Positions 8,964-18,958 are shown, numbered from the stretch's first letter. The stretch is 64,000 nucleotides of DNA from Anaerolineales bacterium (GCA_020060465.1 JAGVAD010000026.1:114867-178866); one strand, 5' to 3'. Numbers and translations: made by a program. Notes: generated from the sequence alone by a model not told the origin.

Positions 8964-9827
8964 ATGGATATTACCCCGGATGAGATCATGGTGTTTTGTA
9001 TGGCGCGCCAGGTGAAGGACGGCGAAATCGTCGCCCAAGGTCTGGCGACGCCGTTGGCGACCGCGGCGTATCTTTTGGCGCGCTATACGCACGCGCCTAA
9101 TCTTTACTTCACATCAGCCATCGGTCAGGGCATCTGCCGCCAGCCTGCACCTCTGGGCCTGACAACCATTGAAAGCTTGTGGTTGGATCGCTCGATGAAC
9201 AACGTAGGATTCGTACGCGCCGCAGCGGACATGTTACCGCGTCTGCGCCCCAAAGAATTCTTTCGCCCGGCGCAGGTGGACGCGGCAGGCAATTTCAATA
9301 ACCTTGCTTTTGGCAAAAATTACCGCCGCCCCAGGTTGCGCCTGCCAGGTTCTGGCGGCATCCCCGATGTAACGACTTTCATTGACGATATCTATCTATA
9401 TGTACCGCGCCATACACGCCTCACCTTCACGCCTCACCTGGATTTTCTTTCCGGCCTGGGTCACCATCCAGCGCGGCGCAGAGGCGCCGGGCCGCGCTAC
9501 CTGGTCAGCGATCTGGGACAATTCGATTTTTATACTGCCCCATCTGGAGAGAAACGAATGCGCCTCATCAGTTATCATCCAGGTGTGAACGTGGCGCAAA
9601 TCCAGGCGCATACGGGTTTTGAACTTCTGGTAGCAGCGGACGTTTGCGAAACTCCTATGCCCAGCGCGGAGGAATTGCGCTTGCTACGCGAAGAAATTGA
9701 CCCGCTTGGCATTCGGCGGTTGGAGGCCCTCAGCGGCGCTGCGCGGCGGGACCTGTTGCGGCAAATCCTTTCCGCTGAAAAGCGGTTCAGCCGACAAGTA
9801 TCCAATTTTAGCAATGAAAAAATGTAA
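8964..9827 (+). CDS. CoA-transferase beta-subunit-like protein lacking the catalytic Glu
   Basis: A 287-residue member of the glutaconate CoA-transferase subunit B / IpdB family, with GSGGIPD (about 130-136), NVAQIQAHTGFELLVA and LREEIDPLGI. In true CoA-transferases the beta subunit carries a glutamate in a VESG motif; the aligned segment here is FTSAIG, with T50 at that position. IpdAB-type ring-opening hydrolases also lack this Glu, so hydrolase-like chemistry on a CoA thioester is possible. No alpha-subunit gene is adjacent (GDPD upstream, GH3 downstream). Family assignment is firm; substrate is unknown. Confidence 0.75.
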   Translation: MDITPDEIMVFCMARQVKDGEIVAQGLATPLATAAYLLARYTHAPNLYFTSAIGQGICRQPAPLGLTTIESLWLDRSMNNVGFVRAAADMLPRLRPKEFFRPAQVDAAGNFNNLAFGKNYRRPRLRLPGSGGIPDVTTFIDDIYLYVPRHTRLTFTPHLDFLSGLGHHPARRRGAGPRYLVSDLGQFDFYTAPSGEKRMRLISYHPGVNVAQIQAHTGFELLVAADVCETPMPSAEELRLLREEIDPLGIRRLEALSGAARRDLLRQILSAEKRFSRQVSNFSNEKM

Positions 9828-9839
9828 TAAATCTGAACT

Positions 9840-12725
9840 GTGCTAAACAAAAAGCGATTCACTTTCCACTTCATTCGTCTGAGCCTGGCAATCTGTTTCT
9901 GTCTGGCGCAATTGACCGCGGCCAGCGGCCGCGCCCAGTCTCAGCCCGTTCCTCAAACGCCTCAAGAACAAGCAACCGCCTTGCTCAACCAAATGACGCC
10001 CGAAGAACGCATTGGTCAACTATTTCTGGTTACTTTTCCAGGCGTCAATGTCGGCGTCTCCACCCAGATCTACGATCTGATTACCACTCACCACATCGGC
10101 GGGGTGGTGCTGCTGGCAAAAAATGATAATATCCTCGCCCGCAGCGATAACCCGGTAGCCACACTGGAAGAATTAGACTCCCTCATTCGCCAGCTTCAAC
10201 AGGATGAGTGGGATTACTCGCAAGGTTTGAAAGAATATCTACGCACCGGCGCCAGCTACCAGCCGATCTACGTCCCTCTGTTGATTGGGGTCTCACAAGA
10301 AGGGGATGGTTATCCTTACAGTCAAATTCTGGAAGGCGTGACCATGCTGCCGAACGAAATGGCCCTAGGCGCCACCTGGGCGCCGGAACTGGCGGCAGAA
10401 ACCGGCCGCGTGTTGGGTAAAGAGCTCGCCGACCTTGGGATCAACCTGCTCTTTGGACCGTTGCTGGATGTGCTCGACTCGCCACAACTGGACGCGACCA
10501 ACAATCTCTCCACCCGTACTTTTGGCGGCGATCCCTACTGGGTGGGGAAAATGGGGCAGGCTTACATACGCGGCGTTCATCAGGGCAGCGGCGGCAAAGT
10601 TGCCGTCATCGCCAGCCATTTCCCTGGGCATGGCAGCGCCGATCGTCTGCCGGAAGAGGAAGTTGCCACCGTGCGCAAATCGCTGGATGAGCTGGTGAAT
10701 ATTGACCTGGCGCCTTTCCTGGCGGTGACCGGCAACGCAACCTCAGCCGAAGAAACCACCGACGCTCTGCTCACTTCTCATATCCGCTATCAGGGCTTAC
10801 AGGGCAACATACGCGCCACCACACGTCCAGTGAGTTTCGACCCTCAGGCGCTTTCGCTGTTGCTGGAAATCCCCGGTTTGGCTGCCTGGCGCGCCAATGG
10901 CGGCGTGATGGTCACCGACGATTTGGGCAATCTGGCAGTACGTCGTTTCTACGATCTCACCAATCAGGCGTTTGACGCCCGTCGTGTGGCGCTCAATGCT
11001 TTCCTGGCCGGCAACGATCTACTCTACATCGCCGACTTTTCATCCTCCAACGTCCCCGATTCATACGAAGAGGCCATCCGCACCTTAGACTTTTTTACCC
11101 AGAAATTTCGCGAAGATTCGGCTTTTGCTCAGCGCGTGAATGAATCGGTGACGCGTATCCTCACTCTGAAGTATCGGCTTTATCCAAATTTCAATCTGGA
11201 CGAAGTACACGCTCGCCCAGAGCCGCTCTCAGAGGTCGGCAAGAGCGGCCAGGTCACTTTCTCAGTAGCGCAAGAGGCAGCCACTCTACTCAGCCCATCG
11301 CAGGCAGATCTGGACACCACCATTCCAGATCCGCCCAACTTGAATGATCGCATCGTTTTTATCAGTGATACACGCTCTTACCAGCAATGTAAGAATTGCC
11401 CAACCCGGTCTATGCTTGGCGAGCGCGCCTTACAAGACGCGGTTATTCGCTTGTATGGACCACAAGCTGGCGGGCAAATCGTCCCCAACAATCTGTCATC
11501 TTTCTCTCTGGAAGCACTGGAGGGACTGCTCAACGGCCGCCCCGAGGGTGATTCGCTGTTGCAGAGCTTGCAGCGGGCGAATTGGATCGTCTTCGGCATG
11601 TTGAACAACCAGGGCGACCGCCCCGCTTATCAAATCTTGCGCCGGTTTTTAAATGAGAAGCCCAACTTATTCCAGCAGAAGCGCCTGATCGTCTTCGCTT
11701 TCAATGCCCCCTATTACCTGGATGCCACCGATATTTCTAAGCTGAGCGCTTATTACGCTTTGTATAGCAAAGCGCCTGGTTTTGTGGATGTGGCAGCTTA
11801 TCTGCTCTTTGGAGAGTTGCGCGCCACGGGCGCCTCGCCTGTCTCGGTGCCTGGCGTGCGCTACAACTTGAATGAGGCGCTCTTCCCCGATCCCAATCAA
11901 ACAATTCCGTTGCAGTTTGACCTCCCCGCGCCGACAAATGTGATCACTGGCACCACCACGCCCGAACCTGCTCCACCGCCAGAGTTTCGTCTGGGCGATG
12001 TCATCCCCTTGCGCACCGGTGTGATTGTGGACCATAATCGCAACCCCGTCCCTGACGGCACGCCAGTGACCTTTGTGTTTTCCTTCGGTGGAGAAGGCAG
12101 CGGCAGTCGGCAGGTGGAATTTACCAAAGGTGGGGTCGCGCGCACCACCTACTCCATCAATGCTCCTGGCGCTTTGGAAATCCGCGCCGAAAGCGAAACC
12201 GCCCGTTCGGAAGTCTTGCGAGTAGATATTCCTGCCCCGGGGGCTGGAACAGTCACTACGACTTTAACGGAAGAGCCAACTCCTACACCCACCATCATAA
12301 CCCTGCCACCGACCCCAATGCCAACCATCGAAAGTACACCTGCCTCGCCTGCTCCAGCAGCGCATCTACGCCTGAGCGATTGGATCATGGCCGTGCTGGT
12401 CGCGGCTTTGCTCTCGCTGGCGATCTATCGTCTGGCGGCATTGATTGGCCAGGTGCGGTGGGGAGTGCGGGCGGGCTTTTTAACCTTGATTGGCGGGCTG
12501 ATTTCGTATTCCTACCTGGCGCTGATGTTATATCAAAACCCACCGCAACAGAGCGATTCGATCTCGCTCAATGTGTTTCTCAGCACGTTGGGCGGAGGCA
12601 TATTGGGATTGGTCATCGCTTTGGGATGGCGTTTCACGAGCCTGATGGGGCGGGGAAAAACCGCGCTCGAAGAAACTACAAGTGAAGCTTTAGCGCATCA
12701 AGGTGACAGCCAGACTGACGAGTAG
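9840..12725 (+). CDS. Membrane-tethered GH3 family protein (beta-N-acetylhexosaminidase-like)
   Basis: A 961-residue exported protein starting at GTG 9840. Layout: signal peptide (about 1-33); a GH3 barrel (about 45-450) with SHFPGHG (259-265) and VTDD (358-361), where D360 fits the nucleophile; a second domain; a Big-1-like Ig domain (about 720-800); a Thr/Pro-rich linker; and three C-terminal membrane helices (about 855-940). NagZ-type enzymes have KHFPGHG followed by an Asp-Ser-His loop. Here the Lys is Ser and the loop reads SADRLPEEE, lacking the general-acid His. It may be altered in activity or substrate. Its 3' end overlaps the convergent kinase gene by 36 bases. Confidence 0.8.
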   Translation: MLNKKRFTFHFIRLSLAICFCLAQLTAASGRAQSQPVPQTPQEQATALLNQMTPEERIGQLFLVTFPGVNVGVSTQIYDLITTHHIGGVVLLAKNDNILARSDNPVATLEELDSLIRQLQQDEWDYSQGLKEYLRTGASYQPIYVPLLIGVSQEGDGYPYSQILEGVTMLPNEMALGATWAPELAAETGRVLGKELADLGINLLFGPLLDVLDSPQLDATNNLSTRTFGGDPYWVGKMGQAYIRGVHQGSGGKVAVIASHFPGHGSADRLPEEEVATVRKSLDELVNIDLAPFLAVTGNATSAEETTDALLTSHIRYQGLQGNIRATTRPVSFDPQALSLLLEIPGLAAWRANGGVMVTDDLGNLAVRRFYDLTNQAFDARRVALNAFLAGNDLLYIADFSSSNVPDSYEEAIRTLDFFTQKFREDSAFAQRVNESVTRILTLKYRLYPNFNLDEVHARPEPLSEVGKSGQVTFSVAQEAATLLSPSQADLDTTIPDPPNLNDRIVFISDTRSYQQCKNCPTRSMLGERALQDAVIRLYGPQAGGQIVPNNLSSFSLEALEGLLNGRPEGDSLLQSLQRANWIVFGMLNNQGDRPAYQILRRFLNEKPNLFQQKRLIVFAFNAPYYLDATDISKLSAYYALYSKAPGFVDVAAYLLFGELRATGASPVSVPGVRYNLNEALFPDPNQTIPLQFDLPAPTNVITGTTTPEPAPPPEFRLGDVIPLRTGVIVDHNRNPVPDGTPVTFVFSFGGEGSGSRQVEFTKGGVARTTYSINAPGALEIRAESETARSEVLRVDIPAPGAGTVTTTLTEEPTPTPTIITLPPTPMPTIESTPASPAPAAHLRLSDWIMAVLVAALLSLAIYRLAALIGQVRWGVRAGFLTLIGGLISYSYLALMLYQNPPQQSDSISLNVFLSTLGGGILGLVIALGWRFTSLMGRGKTALEETTSEALAHQGDSQTDE

Positions 12726-13679
12726 CAGCCCGGCTGTAATCCAGATCAATGTGCGCTCTACAGGCGAGGAGACCAGATCTGCCAGGGTCGGGGAGGGTAG
12801 CGGCGCGCGTGGGCGCGTGATCGGATCCCAGTCGCCAAGTAACGCTCGGCGGAAAGTCTCCACATCTTGCGGACGTTCATCCGGGTGCAGGCTCATCGCC
12901 CATAAGATGGCGCGTTCGGTGCGCTGACTGATGTTCGGATTGAGCTGTCTGGGTGGAATCAAACTCTGAGGATCCAAAAACAGTTCGCGCGCTTCCGGCG
13001 GCGGGTGATTGGTGAGCAAATGGTACAGCGTCGCGCCAAACGAATAGATATCGCTGCGGGCATCGGTATGGCCTGAATCCCCGCCGTATTGCTCTAGAGG
13101 CGTATATAACGCTGTGCCACGCCCCTGCAAAACGGTCACCGTCACTTCATCTGAGGCCAGGATCTTCACCAGCCCAAAATCCACCAGTTTGAGTAAACCT
13201 CCTGGTGTCAGCTTCAGGTTACTGGGTTTAATATCGCGGTGAACAATGGTCGGGTTTTGGCCGTGTAAATAGGCAAGCGCATCCGCCAATTGGCTGGCCC
13301 AATTCAGCACTTCTCTTTCGGGCAGAAATTGGTTTTTCTGGCGCGCCTCGTTCATCAGGGTGCGCAGGTCTTTCCCAGGGACAAAGTCCATCACCAGATA
13401 ATCTCGCCCGCCCACCGAGAAGAAGTCTGACACTTTCGGCAAGTTGGGATGATCCAGGCGCGCCAACACAGTGGCCTCACGAAGGAATTGATCGCGCGCC
13501 TGCTTCAGCATCTCTGCGGGCAGGCTGCGGTCGTGTTCTACTTCCTTCAAGGCGCATAAGCGGCCCTCCAGGCGCAGATCATCCGCCAGATAGATGCTCC
13601 CCATGCCGCCCTGTCCAATGATGCGGATGATGCGGTAACGGCCGCGTAGTACTTCAGTAGCTTTGAGCGGTGTTGGCAT
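12690..13679 (-). CDS. Ser/Thr protein kinase with C-terminal membrane anchor
   Basis: A complete Hanks-type kinase of 329 residues: glycine loop [10 protein letters not shown] (21-30), ATP lysine K45 in CALKEV, catalytic HRDIKPSN (147-154), DFGL (167-170) and the activation segment with [12 protein letters not shown] single hydrophobic helix (about 308-328) ends the protein, so the kinase domain faces the cytosol with almost nothing outside. The frame extends 11 codons upstream, but ATG 13679 has a GGGAA site. It diverges from the FHA-winged-helix regulator over about 50 bases with overlapping promoters, so that regulator is its most likely partner. Confidence 0.92.
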   Translation of the reverse strand: MPTPLKATEVLRGRYRIIRIIGQGGMGSIYLADDLRLEGRLCALKEVEHDRSLPAEMLKQARDQFLREATVLARLDHPNLPKVSDFFSVGGRDYLVMDFVPGKDLRTLMNEARQKNQFLPEREVLNWASQLADALAYLHGQNPTIVHRDIKPSNLKLTPGGLLKLVDFGLVKILASDEVTVTVLQGRGTALYTPLEQYGGDSGHTDARSDIYSFGATLYHLLTNHPPPEARELFLDPQSLIPPRQLNPNISQRTERAILWAMSLHPDERPQDVETFRRALLGDWDPITRPRAPLPSPTLADLVSSPVERTLIWITAGLLLVSLAVTLMR

Positions 13680-13697
13680 TATCAATTCCCATTGATT

Positions 13698-13709
13698 TAT
13701 GATATTATA
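13698..13709. promoter_or_regulatory. Overlapping divergent -10 boxes of the kinase and FHA regulator
   Basis: The minus strand has TATAAT at 13709-13704 (kinase, predicted start near 13697). The plus strand has TATGAT (13698-13703) and TATTAT (13703-13708), directing the FHA gene. The two promoters occupy the same bases, so polymerase binding should be mutually exclusive. Confidence 0.5.
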
Positions 13710-13727
13710 CACGTGGAGACGGAGGAA

Positions 13728-14465
13728 ATGGAGAGATACTCTGACGAAGCCGCGCTGTTGGTGGCCCAGACCGGCCCGCTCAATGGCCAGCGATGGTTTC
13801 TGCGGAAATCAACGCTCATCGGCAGAGAGAACGGGTGCGACATCGTCGTGCCAGATCGCCAGGTCTCTCGTCATCACGCTCGTTTATCCGTCTTGCCCGA
13901 AGGCGTCTATCTGGAGGATCTGGGCAGCAAGAACGGCACCCATTACAACGGGCAGAAGATCACCCAACCTGTTTATTTACAGGACGGCGATGTTATTCAG
14001 ATCGCCCTGGCGCAAAAATTCGTCTTCCTCAGCTCCGACGCGACCGTTCCACTGGAAGGCAAGGACGAGGCTTTGTATGATTACAAAGCTTCAAACCAGT
14101 TTGACGCCCTCAGCGCAGAAGAACGCCGCCGGTTGTTGTTGGACAAACGCTCGCGCCGCGTATTGATAACCGTAACCTTGCCAGACAAAGCGCAACGCGA
14201 GGTTGAAATCAACCCGCCGCTCTCCGTATCCCAATTTCGATTGTTAGAGCGCCTGTATGAGAATCAGGGGCAGGTAGTGCCGCGCCAGGAGCTGGTCGTG
14301 GCGATTTGGGGCGAAAGTCAGGCGTTCGAAATTTCTGAGCAGGCGCTGGATGCCCTCGTCCGAAGACTGCGCGAGCGCATTGCTCAGGTGGACCCTCATC
14401 ACGAATATATTATCACTGTGCGCGGTCACGGCTTACGCCTGGAAAACCCGCCTTTGTCGGAATAA
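13728..14465 (+). CDS. FHA domain - OmpR-type winged-helix transcription regulator
   Basis: A 245-residue two-domain protein. Residues about 12-100 form an FHA phosphothreonine-binding domain with GR (32-33), SRHH (47-50) and SKNGTHYNG (67-75). Residues about 158-240 form a Trans_reg_C winged helix: [21 protein letters not shown], then [12 protein letters not shown] and the wing VRGHGLRLE. The likely role is DNA binding controlled by phosphorylation from the divergent kinase, analogous to mycobacterial EmbR/PknH, though EmbR has the domains in the opposite order plus a BTAD. ATG 13728 has GGAG nine bases before it; a GTG at 13713 in the same frame is the alternative. Confidence 0.88.
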   Translation: MERYSDEAALLVAQTGPLNGQRWFLRKSTLIGRENGCDIVVPDRQVSRHHARLSVLPEGVYLEDLGSKNGTHYNGQKITQPVYLQDGDVIQIALAQKFVFLSSDATVPLEGKDEALYDYKASNQFDALSAEERRRLLLDKRSRRVLITVTLPDKAQREVEINPPLSVSQFRLLERLYENQGQVVPRQELVVAIWGESQAFEISEQALDALVRRLRERIAQVDPHHEYIITVRGHGLRLENPPLSE

Positions 14466-14498
14466 ATCTCCTGCCAGATGTAGGTCTGGCAGGAGATT
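14465..14498. terminator. 14-bp hairpin after the FHA regulator
   Basis: The arms 14465-14478 and 14485-14498 are perfect inverted complements with a 6-base loop, beginning at the last base of the FHA gene stop codon. The gene on the other side (CpXC protein) converges on it, so it may serve both. The downstream U-tract is weak on the plus strand. Confidence 0.7.
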
Positions 14499-14544
14499 CT
14501 CATAACACATTTGTTTATACAGCGCCCAAAGACAGCAACGTTCC

Positions 14545-15894
14545 TCAGGATTCGGCGTTCAGATTGCGTTGCATGGAAAAGCGCAGCGCCTGACGATTGG
14601 CGGCCATTACATGGTTGGCAAACTCCTTGTCATCCCCGGACTGCACCTGAACCATAATATTGGCTAACAAGTCCATAAATTCAGGGGTGATCTCCTCAGC
14701 GTGCGATTCGAGAAACTGTCGCCTATCCGGGTCGCCTGGGAGATCCAGATATTCCTCCAACAACGCCATTTCTGGCGGAGCGCTGGCCTGTCGCAAAACA
14801 TCCAGCATTTCTTGCAGCTTGCCAGAGCGATCTAAATCGCCGCGGGTACGTGCTTCGTTCAGCATAGATTGCAATTCTTGGACGAAGGTCTCATCAATCG
14901 CTGAAAACACCTGCGACATGGCGCCCTCGATATCTTCAGTTTCCAGGATTGTCTCGATTAACTTACGGGTCTGTTGACGATGCTCTTCCATTTGGCGATC
15001 AATCTCTTGCGTCATCTCCAACAGTTGCGCCCGCAATTCAACCAGGCGCGCGCGGCTCTCAGCATCCGCCGCATCAATCCGCTCGCTGAGCATTTGGAAA
15101 AATTGATAATCCAGCGCCGGCCGAGCCAGGCTGACCAGAGCGCTCAGCCGAATTTCGTTCGGCGCCTGGATAATCAGATTCAGCAATTGCTCACGATTTA
15201 GCTCACGACCCAACGCCCGCAGATCGGAGATGGCGGTTTCTATTTCCTTAGATTGCGCCTGGACCTGACGCCCATAAGTAGTCATAGGCAAAAGCCTCTT
15301 CTGCAAATTCGAGAGTTGGTTCGCCGAGTTTCGGTCGCCGTTCATCAAAGCCACTTCCATTAAACGATTGAGCAGGCTGAAGAACTCGGCGTCAATCGAG
15401 GCATCCTCCTGACGGGCAATTTCAGCCAGCACGCTTTCGTCGGAGGCGTTCGCCAAACGCTGGAGCAGGTTCAGCTTTTGTTGCTGCGCCTGGATCATTT
15501 CTCGCGTGATGCCATCTTTTTCAAGCACGCGCTCCACCAACCCCTGCATCGTCAGGGTGGATTGGGGGCTCAACAAATAACCCTTGCGCTTCTCTTGCGG
15601 CAATTTGCTGATCACCTGGTTTATCAGCGCGCCAATCAGCCGCTCCTGTTCGTTGCGCGGCAAGCCCAGTTCGGCCGGCACAAAGGTCAACAATAGCTCT
15701 TTCTCCGGGTCATGATAGACGATCGGCGTGGCTACATTACCTTGATACCCGCAATACGGACAGCGAATTAAATTCACCGCGCCCGAAAGCAAGCGCGATT
15801 TCGCCGATGGATCAACGTTCACATCAAATAACTGCTCCACATCAACCACAACCGGCTGGCGACAATTCGGACAACTGACTTGAGTTTTTGACAT
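14545..15894 (-). CDS. CpXC-domain protein with long helical C-terminus
   Basis: A 449-residue cytosolic protein. The N-terminal domain has two CxxC knuckles (C8/C11 and C45/C48, in CPNC and CPYC), which should bind zinc; this is the CpXC arrangement seen in Chloroflexota and a few other phyla, function unknown. From about residue 125 the protein is almost entirely helical, rich in Gln, Glu, Leu and Arg, with EIDRQMEEHRQQTRKL suggesting coiled coil. It lies directly upstream of nothing on its strand except the histidine kinase (74 bases away), so it is probably expressed with that sensor. Confidence 0.7.
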   Translation of the reverse strand: MSKTQVSCPNCRQPVVVDVEQLFDVNVDPSAKSRLLSGAVNLIRCPYCGYQGNVATPIVYHDPEKELLLTFVPAELGLPRNEQERLIGALINQVISKLPQEKRKGYLLSPQSTLTMQGLVERVLEKDGITREMIQAQQQKLNLLQRLANASDESVLAEIARQEDASIDAEFFSLLNRLMEVALMNGDRNSANQLSNLQKRLLPMTTYGRQVQAQSKEIETAISDLRALGRELNREQLLNLIIQAPNEIRLSALVSLARPALDYQFFQMLSERIDAADAESRARLVELRAQLLEMTQEIDRQMEEHRQQTRKLIETILETEDIEGAMSQVFSAIDETFVQELQSMLNEARTRGDLDRSGKLQEMLDVLRQASAPPEMALLEEYLDLPGDPDRRQFLESHAEEITPEFMDLLANIMVQVQSGDDKEFANHVMAANRQALRFSMQRNLNAES

Positions 15895-15967
15895 GTTTTA
15901 GGACTCCAACAATCGAAGGATCATTATGGCTATGCCGCCTGCAAAAGGCTGCACCCATAAATGGTGA

Positions 15968-17563
15968 TTATTTTTCATCCCTCAGCAGGGAGAAACAAAT
16001 TCTGGCGCCTTCGCCGGGTTTTGAATCTACCCAAATCCGGCCGCCGTGAGCTTCAACCACGGCGCGCGCCAGGTAAAGGCCCAAACCGGCGCCTTTGGTG
16101 CTGCGAGAGGCGTCTTCAGAGCGATAGAAACGCTCAAACACAAATGGTATGTCGCTGGCGGCGATGCCAGAGCCCTGATCGCTAACGCAGATCACCACCT
16201 GTTCCGGCAGCGCTTTGCCGTTAATTTGAATCTTTCCGCCATTGGGCGAATACTTGATAGCGTTAGAAATCAAATTCGACAAAACCTGCGCCAAACGTTC
16301 TTCGTCGCCCAGGACAATGGGGAAGTTATCGGGAAAGTTCACTTCAATCGTGTGGCGGCTGGTTTGCGTCTTGAAGCGTTCAGCGATGCGCCGCGCCAGC
16401 GCCGCAACATCCACATCCGCTGAATTGATCGCCAACACCCCGGCCTGCAATCGAGTGGCATCTAACAGATTTTCGATCAACTCTGTCAGGCGGTCGGCTT
16501 CCTCTTCGATCACCGCCAGGCTATCTTGCACAATTTCACGATCCCAAACTGCATCCTCACGGCGCAAAGTGCTGACATAGCCTTTGATCAACGCCACCGG
16601 CGTTTTCAGTTCATGGCTGATTACTGAGATAAAAGTGCTTTTCAATTCCTCCGCTTCACGAAAGCGTGTAATATCGCGCACCGAAGCGATCACATTCAAC
16701 AAAGCGCCATTCGCCGAGACTAACGGGGCATAGGTGATGCCCACCGGCAACGGCGGCAATCCACGGCGCTCCAAATCTCCTTCGACATATAACGTCGCAT
16801 TGGGGGTCAACGGCCAGCCGCCGGCTTCCGCTTGCTCCAGTGTGATGCCCTCCTTCTGTCGCTTCAGGCGAATAACTTCATCATGCTTCTTGCCGCGGAT
16901 TTGCTCGCCAGGCGCGCCCAACATGCGCACCAAAGCCGGATTGCAATGTTCGATAGTATGATCTGCCGAGAGAATGAGGATGCCGTCGGCAACTGAATCG
17001 AGCAAAGCCGCAGTGCGTTGTTCTTCGTTCCTAAGCCGGGTATATAACAGGGCATTGTTCACAGCAATTGCCGCCTGGTCGGCGAAGCTTTGCAGAAGCA
17101 TTTTGTCGTTGGCGGTAAAGCTGCCCAAATAATTGCGAAACACGAACAATAAGCCGATCACCTGGCTGCGCGAGAGCAACGGTAACGCCACGCCGGTGAG
17201 CAAGCCCAGGCTGGCGGCGCGCGTCAGGCTTTGTAACCGCCGGTTGACCTCCGGCAATTCATACAACGCTGGCTCCTCGTGCTCCGGCACGGTAGCCAAA
17301 AGCGGCTCCAATTGGCGTAAAAAAGCAGGGGAGATGCCTTGAGAGACGGCCACCCGCCATCTCCCCTGCTCACGCAACGCAATTAAGCCTGCCTGCCCCG
17401 CCAGCATTTCAATCGAAATGGTGAGAATGCGCGCCAGAACCTTATCCAGGTCGAGTTCCTGGGTAATGGCTCGCAATATTTCCAGCAAGTAATCCCGCTG
17501 GCGGACGCGCAGATCAGGCAGCAATGGGTTGTACCTCGCCTCTATCTTTACTGCTTGCTTCAT
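15968..17563 (-). CDS. Soluble GAF-PAS sensor histidine kinase
   Basis: A 531-residue kinase without membrane helices. Order: GAF domain (about 35-175), PAS domain (about 182-300), HisKA with phospho-acceptor H317 in SHELKTP, and HATPase_c (about 415-525) with NLISNAIKYS, DQGSGI and GAGLGLY. It should sense a cytosolic ligand or redox signal and phosphorylate an unlinked response regulator; none is adjacent. The first 50 bases overlap the 3' end of the upstream aminotransferase gene, so the two are translationally linked or the true start lies a little downstream. Confidence 0.88.
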   Translation of the reverse strand: MKQAVKIEARYNPLLPDLRVRQRDYLLEILRAITQELDLDKVLARILTISIEMLAGQAGLIALREQGRWRVAVSQGISPAFLRQLEPLLATVPEHEEPALYELPEVNRRLQSLTRAASLGLLTGVALPLLSRSQVIGLLFVFRNYLGSFTANDKMLLQSFADQAAIAVNNALLYTRLRNEEQRTAALLDSVADGILILSADHTIEHCNPALVRMLGAPGEQIRGKKHDEVIRLKRQKEGITLEQAEAGGWPLTPNATLYVEGDLERRGLPPLPVGITYAPLVSANGALLNVIASVRDITRFREAEELKSTFISVISHELKTPVALIKGYVSTLRREDAVWDREIVQDSLAVIEEEADRLTELIENLLDATRLQAGVLAINSADVDVAALARRIAERFKTQTSRHTIEVNFPDNFPIVLGDEERLAQVLSNLISNAIKYSPNGGKIQINGKALPEQVVICVSDQGSGIAASDIPFVFERFYRSEDASRSTKGAGLGLYLARAVVEAHGGRIWVDSKPGEGARICFSLLRDEK

Positions 17564-18887
17564 CCAGTTCCAAAGATTGCTCTGCAGCCGTCAAGGCGCT
17601 TTCAAATATCTCCATTGCCTCGTCTATCTCGCTACGGGTGACGCCCAATGGCGGCGCAAAGCGGATGGTGCTTCTACCGCAGCCCAGCAACAGCAAGCCG
17701 CGCACGAATGCGTTTTCAACAATTACATCGCGCAACTTTTCATCCGCCTCTTTTGTCAGGCGATCTTTAACGAATTCTACACCAATCATCAGACCCAGCC
17801 CACGTACCTGACCCATCGAGGGATGACGAACCGCCATTTCATCCAAAATGGACATTAGATAATCGCCCATTTGGGTTGCGTTTTCCATGTATTCTTCTTC
17901 AATAACTTCTATCGTTGCCAGCGCTGCCGCGCAGGCTAACGGATTACCGCCGAAGGTGTTGCCATGCGCCCCGCGCTTCCAATTCACCAGGTGTTTTCTG
18001 GCAAACATCACACCCAACGGCACGCCAGAGGCAATGCCCTTGGCAGCGCAGACGATGTCCGGCTCAACGCCAAAATGCTCAATCGCCCACCATTTCCCTG
18101 TCCGCCCCATACCAGATTGGACTTCATCCACGATCAGCAGGATTTTATGTCGGTCGCATAGTTCACGCAAAGCAGGGAAAAAACCAGGCGCCGGCACAAT
18201 ATACCCACCCTCGCCCTGGATTGGTTCAACCAAGACACCGGCGACGTCTTCCGGCGGCAGCAGGTGACCGAGTATCTGTTCTTCGATGTAACGCACAACG
18301 GTTGCGCCATACTCTTCACCCGGTAGAGACTCCAGGACTGGCCTATACGGATCTGGGAATGGCACATGCACCACGCCGTTCATTAATGGGTAAAAATCGC
18401 GGTGATACAGCGGTTTGCTGGCAGTGAAAGTCACTGCGCCCATTGTGCGACCATGAAATGCCCCCAAAAAGCCGATAAACTCGGTGGCGCGGGTGTAATG
18501 ACGCGCCAGCTTGATGGCTGCCTCTACGCTCTCGGTGCCTGAATTGGTCATGAAAGAAACCGCATCCTCTTGAAACGGCGCAATTTGGTTGATTTTTTCA
18601 CCCAGCTCGATCCATTTTTCATGATAAAAGTCTGACGAGATGTGGATAAATTTTTCCGCCTGCTCTTGTATAGCTCTCACAACCCTGGGGTGGCTGTGTC
18701 CGGTGGAGACAACAGCAATGCCGGCTGCAAAATCCAGAAACCGGTTGCCGTCCACATCCCAAACTTCAGTCCCTTTACCATGATCCATCACGAAAGGATA
18801 ACCTCGCGGATAGGATGGAGAGATGACTTCTTGATCGCGCTGGATGAGCGCCTTAGCCTTTGGACCCGGCAGGTTCATGATCTGCAT
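17514..18887 (-). CDS. Class III pyridoxal-phosphate aminotransferase (4-aminobutyrate / acetylornithine type)
   Basis: A 457-residue fold-type I aminotransferase. PLP contacts are TNSGTESVEAAIK (about 114-126), the VDEVQSGMGRTG segment with D254, and the Schiff-base lysine K283 in AAKGIASG. N-terminal residues 20-60 fit GabT-like enzymes (SYPRGYPFVMDHGKG), so omega-amino acid transamination is more likely than arginine synthesis, but substrate cannot be fixed by reading alone. ATG 18887 has AGGAGA seven bases upstream; a TTG two codons earlier is too close to that site. It is the first gene before the histidine kinase and overlaps it. Confidence 0.85.
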   Translation of the reverse strand: MQIMNLPGPKAKALIQRDQEVISPSYPRGYPFVMDHGKGTEVWDVDGNRFLDFAAGIAVVSTGHSHPRVVRAIQEQAEKFIHISSDFYHEKWIELGEKINQIAPFQEDAVSFMTNSGTESVEAAIKLARHYTRATEFIGFLGAFHGRTMGAVTFTASKPLYHRDFYPLMNGVVHVPFPDPYRPVLESLPGEEYGATVVRYIEEQILGHLLPPEDVAGVLVEPIQGEGGYIVPAPGFFPALRELCDRHKILLIVDEVQSGMGRTGKWWAIEHFGVEPDIVCAAKGIASGVPLGVMFARKHLVNWKRGAHGNTFGGNPLACAAALATIEVIEEEYMENATQMGDYLMSILDEMAVRHPSMGQVRGLGLMIGVEFVKDRLTKEADEKLRDVIVENAFVRGLLLLGCGRSTIRFAPPLGVTRSEIDEAMEIFESALTAAEQSLELDEASSKDRGEVQPIAA

Positions 18888-18958
18888 AGACAATTCTCCT
18901 GAACTTAGATGGTTGATCCCGATTTGAGGTTAATATATGGAAAAATAATAGCTTGAGA

